From assembly GCF_033958435.1 (NCBI RefSeq), contig NC_134160.1:9783001-9847000 (forward strand): a stretch of 64,000 nt of DNA, read 5' to 3'. Shown here piece by piece: positions 48,636 to 60,499 of this stretch; position 1 is the first letter of the stretch, and each line of letters begins with the position of its first letter. The notes beneath the pieces were generated by a model. The model worked only from the letters and a program-made list of their open reading frames with translations. It was not told where the DNA came from and did no database searches. The translations under genes and the position numbers were made by a program. Origin of the DNA: Carettochelys insculpta (taxonomy: Eukaryota; Chordata; Testudines; Carettochelyidae).

Positions 48636-51040
48636 TTTAATGTTGGTTTGTTTTTGTTTTGTTTTTTTTCCCCCCTCTCACCTTTTGACATGATAACATT
48701 CCTGAAGGAGGAAGTGAACAGTGGTATTTGCTTGTTGTATATACCTTAATAGGATAGTTTGTTCCCAAAACAAAGGTGTATTTAGTCACCGTGCCCTCAC
48801 AGTAGAAGTTACGTACACCTGGTAGATCAGTTGCAAGGTTGTCCAGGTTCTATCTGGCCCTAGATTGCATTCTGAGCTGGTATATGGAGGTGATGATTCT
48901 GCCAGGGTGGTGACTACTTGTGGGGTTACTTGTGTGGCTTCGATGTAAGAACCTAAATAAATAGATTTCTTGAGTATTGTGGTTTAACATACCGTAGTGG
49001 TTAAATTATAAGGGGAGAACTTATATTGTAATTTAATTAGGTTTATTGTACTAGCACGTTGTTGTAAAGGGCTATGCAAGAGATTTGCTGGCTGAATTTT
49101 ATTGGCTCTGTGGAGATAATTAGAGCAAAGCTTACTTTGCATATTCACTTCATAACTTGACAGTTTTGTTTCGTTTTCTTTATCACTTTTTTGTTTAGTC
49201 ATTTCTTACTGAAAGAACATTAAATCTTTTTTTTAATAATTAAATAGTTTCAAGTGGGGTATGTCTGCCCTTGAGTCCTCATAACAATTCCTGTGGTTCT
49301 ACAATCGCATCTTTTTATTTTTAAAATTGTAGGTTACCATAAGTGTAGCATTTTAAGTGGTTAAAATCAGACAACAGTTATGCTTGAAGTGCTCTAGTCT
49401 TGCATAAGCATTCCATTCAGTTACTGCCTGCAACAATAACTTTTGTGGAGCAAAGTCAGTAAACTTTGGTAAACTTCCCAGAGCAGTGGTTGTGTATTAA
49501 TATTGTATATTCATATTTGAGCACTGACACAGAAAATTCCTGCCTTCAGATGCACTTACAGAGATGATAGGCAGGGTGGAAGAATAACATTGTTTAGTTC
49601 TGTATTTGAAATGTTTACTCTTTCTAAAGATGTGGCAACTTTTATCTCTGGCTTGTGGTATTGAGATGCAGGTAGTGTCAAGCTGTACCTTTATGTATTT
49701 ATCATGTCACTTGGGTTAGAAAAGTGCAGGATAAATCATGTCTAGTCAGTTGTTAGGCCACACAATTTTGTTAAATATATGAATTAAGTCAGGGATTCTC
49801 AAACTTCTGTTTACTCATGACTCCCTTCTGACAACAAAAATTACTACAGGAGCAGGGACTCAATACAGACTTCAAGCCCTGCTGCCTGAGGCACTCAGAC
49901 CTGGGAGAGGGTATTAAATCCTGAGTCCTGGTGCCTACAGCTGAAGCCTTAGCCTTGCTGTCAAGGGCTGAAGCCATTGGGCTTTGGCCCAGGGCAACGT
50001 GGCTTGGTCATCTTGGCTTAGGTTCCAGCAAGTCTGACACCAGCCTTGATGACCCCATTAAAATGGGATTGTGAACCACTTAGTGAGAACCACTGGTCTA
50101 AGTAGTAAAATGAGGAAATGGACATGTCATATAAACCCATGTGAACATAGTATATGTAGGAAAAATGTATCCATGTGTTTCAGTTAGTATTCAAACAGTG
50201 AATTGCAGCTTGCTAGGTTTCACTTTCACTGTCCAATTCTAACTGGATTGTATATATGTCTTCACAGTTTTGTTTCCATTAATTTTAACATAGCAGCAAG
50301 CTCTCATTTTACTGAATCTATTTTTAAATATTAACTCTGGATGTGCTATGGGACCATTTCCCAAAGTGTGGTCTGCAGCCCAGTACCAGTCCTTTGTTTG
50401 GGGGGGTGGGTGGGGGGTGAATACTGATCCTTAGAAAATATACAAATTATGCTGCACGATTGTGTTAATTGGGTACGTTTCATATTTTTCCAGGTAATTA
50501 AAGTAGTAAGAAGTTAGGCACTTGAGTATTTTATATCAAGATTTATATTATGTACTATTATTGTGAATGAATAATAAACAGTAAAAATTTAAAAACTTTG
50601 TATTTTTATATGCATTTATATTTTTGGGCTGCAAAAAGGGTACTGAAAAAAACCCAGCCCTAACTATAAAGGTTGGGGCAACCCGGTGCTATAGAATACA
50701 GAAGGTCTGAAGTATTTTTACAGATTCCTCCTCCTGCCTGGATAAAAGCCTGTTATACTTTCCAGCAAAGGAGAGTTGGAGAAGGCATTCAGTAGAATCC
50801 ATCACAGATGCTCGGAGTGCGCAAAGGATTTTCTTCAGTGTAATGCTTGTCTAATTAAGCTAAATGCATAATGTTCTTGGGTGGCTACATGTCAATGAAA
50901 AGTAAAACTACTGAAGCCTAATTATTATAACTCTTTTAAATGGCAGTGTTCAGTATAGCTTTTTCCAAGATTAACAGTATCTAAACAGGCATATTGTACT
51001 ATATCTGCCTTATTTTGTGGATAGTAACAGAGAGGTGATT
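48636..51040. other. Intergenic sequence downstream of HMGN2
   Basis: No gene. A hAT-like remnant lies at 49790-50095. A possible further DNA-element remnant spans about 50350-50700 ('cccaaagtgtggtctgcagc' at left, 'ggttggggcaaccc' at right). The rest is A/T-rich and unassigned. Confidence 0.65.
49790..50095. mobile_element. hAT-like remnant (CAGnGnTTCTCAAAC ends)
   Basis: The left end CAGGGATTCTCAAAC and right end GAGAACCACTG are the inverted termini of a common amniote hAT group. The flanking octamers AATTAAGT and GTCTAAGT agree at 5 of 8 positions, which fits an old 8-bp duplication. There is no transposase. Confidence 0.75.
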
Positions 51041-51250
51041 GTCTTAGTTTGTATCCTAACAAAAAAAGCAGTCATGTAGCACTTCAAAGACTAACCAAAT
51101 AACGTATTAGGTGATGAGCTTTTGTGGGGCAGACCTCACTCCTTCAGTTCTTAAGGAGTGAGGTCTGCCCCACAAAAGCTCATCACCTAATACGTTATTT
51201 TGTTAGTTTTTGAAGTGCTACGTGACTGCTTTTTTTGTTTTATTTAGTGG
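51004..51250. mobile_element. Penelope-like tail hairpin with perfect 47-bp arms
   Basis: The arms 51098-51144 and 51153-51199 are exact reverse complements around an 8-base spacer (CAGTTCTT). Outside them the pairing continues imperfectly through 'gtagcacttcaaagactaac' and its mirror and ends in A-rich and T-rich tracts. The outer part reads like the 3' tail of the Penelope-like copies at 52966 and 54142, so this is two tail ends in opposite orientation. Confidence 0.85.
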
Positions 51251-51394
51251 AATGTTTCGTCTAAATCGGGGTTCCTAAACTCAGGGATACGTGAGAGAAA
51301 TCTTGTGTATTGATTTTTATCTATCTTATTGGATTTTCATGATAGGCTACTCTGCTTTAAAACTGTGAAGAATTTATGTCAAATATGGTACAAA

Positions 51395-51700
51395 TTGAAA
51401 CTCTGGTCTGGACACACCTGTAATCCAGCATGATTTTAGTTAGCCAAATGACGGCTTTTATCATGGGTTTGGCAAGTTCTCTATGGTCCCGTAAAGTTTG
51501 TTTACAGCCGCCAGTCCTGGCTCTTGGTGTTGTGCTATTAAGCTGTAATTTACCCCTCAGTGTTTTCTAAGAGACAGTAAGTAGTGGAATTGCTGGTAAT
51601 GGTGCTGGACAGTATTGACCTGTGCTCTGGCAAACTTCCTCATTCTGTACCAGTCGGGTCCTGAGAGTGCTAGTCTAAAGAGTTTCAACCTGTAGTGTAA
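51395..51700 (-). mobile_element. Uninterrupted copy of the TIR element at 38846
   Basis: On the minus strand it reads 'caggttgaaactctttagac', 'gaggggtaaattacagctta', 'gagccaggactggcggctgt', the same order as the element at 38846-39677. It has no hAT insertion and so preserves the empty target site. Confidence 0.85.
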
Positions 51701-52965
51701 TTTATCTAAATATGTACCCCAAGACCATACATAAAGTAAACTATGTATGGAGCCCTCACCTCCAGTAACCATACAGCATGAGTTCAGTTGCCCAGCAACT
51801 GTCTATTCTCAGGCCACATCTATAATAATATTGTGAGACAGAAACCTAAACTACACAACTGTGACATGAATAGTGTACCATGTGAGTAGTGGAGCTGAAG
51901 CTGATGTATTTAGGTAGGCTTACAGCGTATCCTCACCGTAGTAACTTGTTGGCAGTTGACTCGTTAGTGGACAGTTGGTACTCTCCTGTCAACTTCACTT
52001 GCTTTTCTTGCTTTGGTGGAATACTTGAGTTGATGGAATCATTTGGTGGTTGGTTGATTGCATCTATACTGGACATGATTAACTTGCCTCCCCCTCCCCG
52101 CCTGCCATCACTCACTTCCTATGGATCCAGTGGGTAGTAGAGGCATGCTGTAACAGAGCTCAGAACTTAGAGGAGTTTGGGGGTAGAGTTGTGTATGCCT
52201 TACTATAAGTGCATCTGTGCATAACTGTGACAGATAGAGGGCTAAATACAGGCAGTGTTTGAAAAAGGCACAAAGTATCAGAAACAAGAAGGATGGGAGT
52301 ACATGAGTAGCTGCTAGAGCTGGAGAGGAGGTATGCAGTAAGAAAAGTTTGGGAACCTCTGCTCTTGACTAACAGGAGAGTGATTAATCACTTTTTAACT
52401 GGTGGCTAATATCAAGGTTTAATTTTTGTAAGTTAAATATTAATGCAGTGCAAATTTAACTATGATAGAAGATTTCACCACCCATGGGAAAAATAAAAGT
52501 CCATGGCAGAGTCTCTGATCCCCTACAAATCTCTCTGGCCTTTAACCTTAGCTTGAACGTTTACGCACGTATTTGTAGCACTGTGTTATGAACCTGAGTT
52601 TGTAGGTTGGGGTGCTTTTGGTATGTAGCTAAACCCAGTAGGGCCCCATCTCCACTGCAAGACTGCTTCTTCTCTGTATCTGTGCCAAATGCCTAACTAC
52701 TCATGCATTTAGCATGACCTGAATTTGGATATGACCATGTACCCAAATGGATTACAGCTGCAAAGCTCATATTTTTGTGTTACCCTTTGTTGCAGGTTTA
52801 GACTCTGCTCTTTATTCCTTATATTTTTTTCATTATCTATACTGGAAGGCAATTTAGGAGTCTTCTTTATCCTGCAATCGGTGTCAGCAGTTGGTGCTAG
52901 TTAAAATTTCCAAAATGATCCCCATCGTTACTACCTGAGAAACTGCCAGTCTCACTTCCCCACTT
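51700..52965. other. Unassigned intergenic sequence
   Basis: I see no gene or named repeat in this stretch. The open frames are short and unremarkable. Confidence 0.5.
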
Positions 52966-53514
52966 AAAACAAAAAAGCAGTCAAGTAGCACTTTAAAGAC
53001 TAACAAAATAATTAATTAGGTGAGCTTTCGTGGGACAGACCAACTTCTTCAAACCATAGCCATACCAGAACAGACTCAATATTTAAGGCACAGAGAACCA
53101 AAAACAGTAATCAAAGTCGGCAAATCAGAAAAAAATTATCAAGGTGAGCAAATCAGAGAGCAGAGGCGTGGGGTGGAGGGAGAGTCAAGAATTAGATTAA
53201 GCCAAGTATGCCGGCACCCCTATAATGTCGCAGAAAACTTGCATCCTGATTCAAACCACTTGTTAATATGTCAAATTTGAATATGGAAGACTGAAAATTC
53301 TTCTTCAGTAGGACGCGAACTCTTAAGTCATTAACAGATTGGCCCACTCCATTAAAATGTAGGCTGACTGGTTTGTGGATCAGGAACGTTGTGATGTCTG
53401 TTTTGTGCCCATTAACTCTGTCTGAGAGAGTTTGAAGTCTGTCCGATATACAGAGCATCTGGGCATTGTTGGCACGTGATGACATATATGATAGTTGAGG
53501 AACATGAGAATGTG
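52966..53514 (-). mobile_element. Penelope-like element, left arm (minus strand), endonuclease and 3' tail
   Basis: On the minus strand, from the centre outward, it encodes a GIY-YIG endonuclease region (YVITCQQC, then ALYIGQT, then VNGHKTDI), a spacer, and the tail ending in 'aagtgctacttgactgcttt'. Penelope-like retroelements join a reverse transcriptase to a GIY-YIG domain; the reverse transcriptase is missing here, so this is a 5'-truncated copy. A frameshift lies between the YIGQT part and the VNGHKTDI part and is shared with the right arm. Relative to the right arm about 26 bases are missing near 53290. Confidence 0.85.
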
Positions 53515-53537
53515 AATTCTGTGAACAGAATCATGGA
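53515..53537. other. 23-base centre of the Penelope-like inverted dimer
   Basis: The spacer contains its own small hairpin, ATTCTG-TGAA-CAGAAT (53516-53531). On each side lie identical inverted arms. Confidence 0.85.
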
Positions 53538-54144
53538 CACATTCTCATGTTCCTCAACTATCATATATGTCATCACGTGCCAACAATGCCCAGATGCTCT
53601 GTATATCGGACAGACTTCAAACTCTCTCAGACAGAGTTAATGGGCACAAAACAGACATCACAACGTTCCTGATCCACAAACCAGTCAGCCTACATTTTAA
53701 TGGAGTGGGCCAATCTGTTAATGACTTAAGAGTTCACGTCTTACTGAAGAATTTTCAGTTTGCTCTGGAAAGAGAAACTGCTGAACTCTTCCATATTCAA
53801 ATTTGACATATTAACAAGTGGTTTGAACCGGGATGCAAATTTTCTGGGACATTATAGGGGCTCTTTAGCATACTTGGCTTAATCTAAATCTGCTTAATCT
53901 AATTCTTGACTCCCCTGCTCTCTGATTTTGCTCACCTTGATAATTTTTTTCTGAATTGTCAACTTTGATTACTGTTTTTGATTCTCTATGCCTTAAATAT
54001 TGAGTCTGTTCTGGTATGGCTATGGTCTGAAGAAGTGGGTCTGTCCCTTGAAAGCTCACCTAATAAATTATTTCGTTAGTCTTTAAAGTGCTACTTGACT
54101 TTTTTTTTTTTTTTTATAGTATATAGACTAGCACAGCTGTCTCT
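53538..54144 (+). mobile_element. Penelope-like element, right arm (plus strand), endonuclease and 3' tail
   Basis: It starts with the same bases as the left arm's centre and encodes IIYVITCQQCPDALYIGQTS, the core of a GIY-YIG nuclease. The CxxC between the two halves and the later His positions resemble the zinc-binding version known from Neptune-type Penelope elements. A frameshift follows before VNGHKTDI. After the coding remnant come 'tgaagaagtgggtctgtccc', 'gtctttaaagtgctacttga', a T run and 'tatagactagcacagctgtc'. A 709-bp TIR element has inserted in this tail. Confidence 0.87.
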
Positions 54145-54853
54145 GGCCACGTCTACACGTGCACGCTACTTCGAAGTAGTGGCGCCAACTTCAAAATAGC
54201 GCCCGTCACGGCTACACGTGTTGGGCGCTATTTTGAAGTTGAAATCGACGTTAGGCGGCAAGACGTTGAAGCCGCTAACCCCATGAGGGGATGGGAATAG
54301 CGCCCTACTTTGACGTTGAACGTCGAAGTAGGGCACATGTAGACGATCTGCGTCCTGCAACATCAAAATAGTGGGGTCCGCCATAGCGGCCATCAGCTGA
54401 GGGGTTGAGAGACTCTCTCTCTCCAGCCCCTGCGGGGCTCTATGGTCACCGTGTGCAGCAGCCCTTAGCCCAGGGCTTCTGGCTGTGCTGCAGCAGCTGG
54501 GGATCCATGCTGCATGTACAGGGTCTGCAACCAGTTGTTGGCTCTGTGGATCTTGTGGTGTTCAGTGCAACTGTGTCTGGGAGGGGCCCTTTAGGGGAGC
54601 GGCTTGCTGTTGAGTCCGCCGTGTGACCCTGTCTGCAGCTGTTCCTGGCACCCTTATTTCGATGTGTGCTACTTTGGCGTGTAGACGTTCCCTCGCAGCG
54701 CCTATTTCGATGTGGTGCTGCCCAGCGTCGAAGTTGAATGTCGACGTTGCCAGCCCTGGAGGACGTGTGGACGTTATTCATCGAAAGCTTATTTCGATTG
54801 TAGCGACATCGAAAGTCTATATTTCGATGTAGCGTGCACGTGTAGACGTAGCC
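54145..54853. mobile_element. TIR element, copy B, inserted in the Penelope-like tail
   Basis: Same family as copies A and C, but with many substitutions (for example GGCCACG in place of GGCTGCG at the left end). The Penelope tail breaks off at 'cagctgtctct' and appears to resume after the element with 'ctgtgttactat'; other tail copies here show 'ctctctgttactat'. There is no transposase. Confidence 0.85.
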
Positions 54854-55309
54854 CCTGTGTTACTATTCCCCACTTAATCGTGTTGCATGAAGGTAATTGG
54901 GAGATTTGAAGGTCTGTGCTCAGGATCCTAGGGCATTCTTAGTGGAGGGTCCTTGACTGGAATTATTCTCTTCCCCGCCCCACCCCCTCGCCCACCCCAG
55001 CTACAGTTGAATCTTGATGTAAAGCTCATCTATTCACTCAGACTTTTGTTTGAGGGCGATTGGACTGCACAAATGATGCTAACAGGTTTGGGGATAGAAA
55101 TCTGTTTCGTAAGATACGTAGTTTTTATTGGTCTTGTGTGCTTGAAGCTTGTACAATTGAACCCATAAAATACATTTTAATTTGGTAATTATTTTTTAAC
55201 TTTAATGTTGTTTGTTTCAAACAGCTTTAACTTTGTCTATTAGATAAATTAATGGCTTTGATGCAACTGGAAGATAATAGATATATAAAGAATAGGTAGC
55301 CCAGAACAA

Positions 55310-56483
55310 ATCTTGGCAAACCAATCTAATTTTCTTCTTTGACAGGGCTACTGTTGTAGTGGTTCAGGTAAAGCTATAGAGGAAATCAGTCTTTATGTTT
55401 AGTAATGCTTCTTAACAGTCTCTCGAGCAAACTAGAGAAACATAGTCTTTGCTAAATTACTTTAAGATAGGTATGTTACTGTATGAAAAATCATTCTCAG
55501 TAGTTAATTCTTTAGTGTCAAACTGGGAAAATGTGTCTAATGGGCTTCTACAGGGGGAAAGTCCTGGTGTTAATCAGTATCCCGATGTTGATCAGAATTT
55601 TCATTAATGATTTGGATAAAGGAGTATAGAGTGTGCTTACAAAATTTGCAGAGGACACCAAGTAGGTGGGGTTGCAAGCACTTTGGAAGGTAGGATCAGA
55701 ATTCAAAATGAACTTGGCAAATTGGAGAATTGATCTTAAATTAACAAGATGGAATTCAGTAAAGACAAGTGTAAAGTACGTAATGAGGAAAAAATCTAAC
55801 GCACAGCTACAACATGAGGAAAAACTAAGTAGTAGATAGTATACTGCTGAAAAATGTCTGGGTGTTCTAGCAGATCACAAATTGAGAGTCAATGTGATGC
55901 CATCATGAAAAAAGTTAATATTCTGAAGTGTATTAGAAGAGTGTCAAATAAGACGAGGTAATTGTCCCACTCTAATTTGCACTGCAGTGACCTCAGCTGT
56001 AGTACTGTGTCCAGTGCTGGATACCAGACTTTAAGAAAGACGTGAATAAATATGAGAGTCCATAAGAAAATAACAAAAATGATAAAAGGTTTAGGGAACT
56101 TGACCTGTGAAAACAAGGCATGTTTAGTTTTAAAACTACTGGGGCCGGGACTTCTACCTCAAATCATCAAATATATTCATGACTGTGTTGCAAAAAGGAT
56201 AGTGGTTAATTGTTCTCCATGTTTCCAGAAGGTAGGATAAGTAATGGTCTTAATCTGCAGCAAGGGAGATTCAGGTTAGATATGAGGAAAAACATTCTGA
56301 AGCTCTGAAACAAGCTTTCAAGAAAGGTTGTAGAATTCCCATCATTGAAAGCTTTTGAAAAACATGTTGAACAAACAGCTGTCAGGGGTGAGCTAGGTTT
56401 ACTTGATCCTACCACAGCACAAGGAGCTGGATGTGATGGCTTATCAAGGTTCCTGCCAGCTCTACATTTCTATGACTAAGGTA
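55310..56483 (+). mobile_element. CR1 LINE, 5'-truncated
   Basis: Starts near 'ttcttctttgacagggctac', then 'tcattaatgatttggataaa' and 'tttgcagaggacaccaagta' (the CR1 reverse transcriptase FADDTK-like segment), then 'gcagcaagggagattcaggt' and a 3' end 'gctggatgtgatggcttatc'. Many stops; inactive. Confidence 0.88.
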
Positions 56484-57050
56484 AGTGCTGTCAGTAGTGT
56501 GGTTGAAGCAGGTAAAGAGCATGGATGAGACCTTGGAAAAAACAGTGGGCTTGTATTGTAGCTGCAAGCTTTCTTGTTAATATTTAGAAATTGTTTTAGC
56601 TGCTGACTTGATTTTTGCTTGAGAATAAGTTTCCAAAATCTTAAATAGCATTACAAATGTGTAACATACATTTTGGATCACAGTTGTAGCTAACTTCTTT
56701 TATATTGCAAGAAAAAGAACCAAGTCCAGATTAGAGAGCCAGGGGCTGGTTTCAGGAGCAGCTTTGATGTAAGTATGAGGTGCTAGTGGCAAACAATCAA
56801 AGCAGACATTGCTTTACAGTGTGATCCATGCAGTTCTGTCTCATGTTTATTACTGAAGAAATTCTGTGCTGCTGCTGCAGAATTAATTTCTGGAGCAAAT
56901 ATATTTTTTTACCACGAAAAATGCGTTCTGTCTGTGAAATGCTTCAGTTCAAGTGCTTGTTCACATTGACTTCAATCGTGTGTGTGTGTGTGTGTGTATG
57001 TGTGCTGAGCCATAACTATAGTAATTTGAACATTTTTTTTTCCCCTACCT
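56484..57050. other. Unassigned sequence with a (GT)n microsatellite
   Basis: A GT repeat lies at 56980-57004. No gene or named repeat was recognised otherwise. Confidence 0.55.
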
Positions 57051-57054
57051 GCCA

Positions 57055-58235
57055 GCCCCCATAGAGTCAGTAGCAGAGTCGCCTGGAGTGACATCTTCAT
57101 GGTGCTCAGTATATGACCCTGTGAGCAACAACAGATCCCAAAGCAGCACAACCCCTTTTGAGGTCAAAACAGGAGTCAGACAAGGCTGCATGACTGCCCC
57201 AGCACTGTTCTGCATCTTTATTGCCATGACCCTTTACCTCATTGATGGCAAGTTTCCAGATGGCATGAAGACTGTCTATAGAACAAATGGGAAGCTTTTC
57301 AATCTCAGGAGACTGAAGGCTAAAAGCAAGGAAGACCTCCACAACCTCAATCATGGAGCTCCAGTACATGGAAGAGCAGCAACCATGCTGTCATTCTCGC
57401 AGCCCTTCAGACCATCCTAAGCATTTTTACTGAAGCATACGAGAATCTCAGCCTCACACTGAACATCAAAAAGATTAAAGTGCTCCACCAACACTCACCA
57501 ATGTGACAATCTAATGTGCCATCTACTGACGTCTATGGAGAACTGCTGGAAAATGTGGAGCATTTCCCATACCTTGGAGTCACCTTTCCATTAAATTCGA
57601 CATTGATGTGGAAATTCATCATCTGAGTTGTGCAAGCTCTGCTTTTGCTTGCCTGAGTCAAAGGGTCTTTCTGAACCAGGACATTTTGTCTCAAGATAAG
57701 GCTCCTTGTATACTGTGCAGTGGTTGTTCCAGTGCTACTGTGGGCATGTGAAATGTGGACAACATACAAGCATCATTTTGAAGGCACTTGAACAATATCA
57801 TTGCTACCTCAGGGGAATCCTAAATATATCTTGGGAGGATAGGTGCATGAACACTAGCTTCCTGGAAGAGTCCAACATGACCAGCATGGAAGCCATTATC
57901 ATTCATCAGCAACTTTGACTGGTCACGTGTTCTGGATGTCTGATCCCTGCCTCCCAAAACAGATTTTCTGAGTTGGAGGAATGACAGAGGAAAATTGGGG
58001 CCAGAGGTAGTGATATAATGACATGCTGAAGGCACACATGAAAGTGCAGCATTGGTGTCAACACTTGGGAGAATCTTACCCAGGCCCATCCCTAGTGGAA
58101 TGCAGTAACTTGAGAGGGTGGCTTAATTTAAGAGGTCCTGCCCCAGCACAGATGAGAGGTAGAGAAGAAGAAAAGAGCAACAAAAACAGCTCCAAAATCT
58201 GGCTGGTTAGCCATCAATAGTCTCTCAAATAGAAA
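57055..58235 (+). mobile_element. Degraded non-LTR retrotransposon, reverse transcriptase C-terminal half
   Basis: Broken frames carry, in order, TGVRQGCMTAPALFCIFIAM (the GVRQGCxLxPxLF motif), NGKLFNLRRLKAKSKED, a segment like 'VEHFPYLGV', a 'WACEMWT'-like segment near 57745 (VLLWACEMWTTYKHHF) and 'HVFWM' near 57925. This order is that of a second LINE lineage, distinct from CR1, often seen in fish and sharks. The catalytic YADD segment is not recognisable: the frame shifts and the sequence skips that part. I cannot fix the clade (RTE-, L2- or Rex-like) by eye. Confidence 0.75.
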
Positions 58236-59504
58236 ATGTCCTACATGTTATCGAGTGACTGCTGAGAAAAATATATGAACCTGCCAACCTGACTCTTCCC
58301 TGGTCCTTTCAGTTCCTTCTCATTGTCTGTCTGTCTGGTGCTGTGGAACCTGACTCACATGCTCACAAATGCTTCCTACCTTTTGTAGGCAGTTAAAATT
58401 GTTAATTTTTGTACTCTTGTTAGTTCTGAGTGGCTGGGATTGTTCTGTCCCATTGCCTGCCCAGGTTTGCGGGGTATGCCGCAAACCCAGGGCTTCAAGG
58501 CTTGCTGTTCCTGCCAAAAGCTGATGCCTAATAGAGACCCCCATTGACTCTTGCTTATGTTGCCTGGGGAGAAGCTCATCAGTTGGAATGCTGCAAAATT
58601 TGCAAGGCATTTTCAAACATCACAAGAAAAAAAGAGGCTTTCTTTTAAAGCAGCTTCTAATCGAAGCAGCACTTAAACCTGTGGCACAGGTACCTCTGAG
58701 CATGAGTGGAGTGCCCTAGTGTCAGTATGAGAAATAGTGCACAGAAAGGATTCAGTAAAGGAGCTCTGGCACCATTAGTCGCCAGTACCACACCATAAAG
58801 CTGAGCCATGGCATCGCTCGACATCAACAGTGCTGCTCAATCACCACAAAACAGGAGATGGACCATTCCCCCCATGGGCCTGCTAAACCACCTATTGGCC
58901 AGTGAGTCCACCGGTGGGATTCACCAGCTCAGCCCAAAGCGGTGCCATTGACTCCAGAAGCCCAGGCACCATTGAATCTAGCATTCAGTGGTGCCTCTGC
59001 CAACTAGACCCAGTGGAGGTCTTGGAACCCCCTGCCATGTCTTACATATTTGAGGTGGCCAGGGACTTGATTAAGTTAATGGTGCTGCTCATACTGGCAG
59101 ACAAGGACAACCCATCAGCACCACCCAAACAAGTGCCATTGAGAGGCAAGCCTGCCTTGTTGTCGTGCAATCTATGGACCAACACCATCCAAGGCACTGT
59201 TCCAGGCCCTCATCTTCCACTCACCAGCACCTGTGGTAATGCAAACATGCACAATACCAGTGTAGGCATTGCCACGCTCACCAGCACCAAGAAGCTAGCA
59301 CCAATGCTTGCCAGAAGCGGACCTGAGAAATTGCTTCCCAGCACCACAGAATGGGCACCATTCCTGTGACAGTAGGCACTGTCTCTTCGCTGTGTTCCTC
59401 CTAGCACTGGTCCCTGAGTTTCTTTTCATAGCATAACTATCTGCCCGTGATGCATCATTACCAGCTTTATCCCCTTCCTCTGGGTTTTCCATTTTAGAGG
59501 CTGA

Positions 59505-59965
59505 AGGTACATCTACACTGCAAGGAAGATTAGTCACGGAGATAGCCGTGTTTAGTCTGTATTCTATCAAAAGGAAAAAGCAGTCATGTAGCACTTTAAA
59601 GACTAACAAAATAATTTGTTAGAAGTGGGTTTGTCCCACAAAAGCTTATCACCTAACAAATTATTTTGTTAGTTTTTAAAATGCTACATGACTGGGTTTT
59701 TGTTTTTATGGGGAAGATTGACTGTGCTGTGGTTGATCTTTCAGAGTTTGCTATAGCATACCTAGTGGGGACATGCTGAATTGAATTTATGGATGACTCT
59801 GTCAACTGCAGTACTCCTGCCCTTGTTTAAGAATAAGGGAAGACTCCAGTCGATCTTCCTCAGTGGAGATGGTAGAAGCCCAAGGTATGTCCACTTTAGC
59901 TGTTTAATTAACATAGCTGAAATTGTGCACCTTAATTTGACCTTTCCTGGTAGTGTGGTAGGTGC
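59505..59965. mobile_element. Fold-back DNA element carrying a Penelope-tail hairpin
   Basis: The outer pieces 'aggtacatctacactgcaag' and, after the hairpin, 'gtggttgatctttcagagtt', 'tagtggggacatgctgaatt' and 'ccagtcgatcttcctcagtg' belong to a fold-back element common in turtles. The hairpin is described separately. The right boundary is approximate. Confidence 0.6.
59528..59712. mobile_element. Penelope-like tail hairpin (second)
   Basis: 'cagtcatgtagcactttaaa' with 'gactaacaaaataatttgtt' faces its inverted partner 'aacaaattattttgttagtt' with 'tgctacatgactg'. The centre retains 'gtgggtttgtcccacaaaag'. It is smaller and more decayed than that at 51004, but built the same way. Confidence 0.78.
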
Positions 59966-60499
59966 AAGGGAGAACCCCATACGGCCTGTCAGTCCCAGTG
60001 ATCGCTACCCACACCATGGCCCTTCTGGACCCCCTGGGTGTGCCACCAAGCCCAGGCGATCCCTACAGTGGCTTCCAGGTTGACCACCTCAGTTGACACA
60101 CTCCACGTCTAGGAGAGGCAACAATCCTTAAAGCCTGTAGTCATTTGGGCACATTATGCAAGCAGGGTCCAGCAGGTGTCAGTGGTTTCCAGGACCTCAA
60201 CCATGTGACTCACTGGACAGCCACCCTGAGGACATACAATCCCAGCAAAAGGTCCACGATGCCCCACTCCCTCTGCTTACCCTCTCTCCAGAGGAGATGA
60301 TGGCAGGGAGTTCAACCTCCAGCCCACTTCCTGCTGACCAGGACTTACTAGTCCACCAGGACTTACTCTGCCACATTGTTCACAATGTGGGTGTGTAGGT
60401 GGAGGAGGGAGAGTGTGTAGAAGACCCCAATGGGCATAGTCCTAAAAGTCCATTGAGGGTAGCCGTCCAATTAATCGTCACTACTGTAAGACAAATGCC

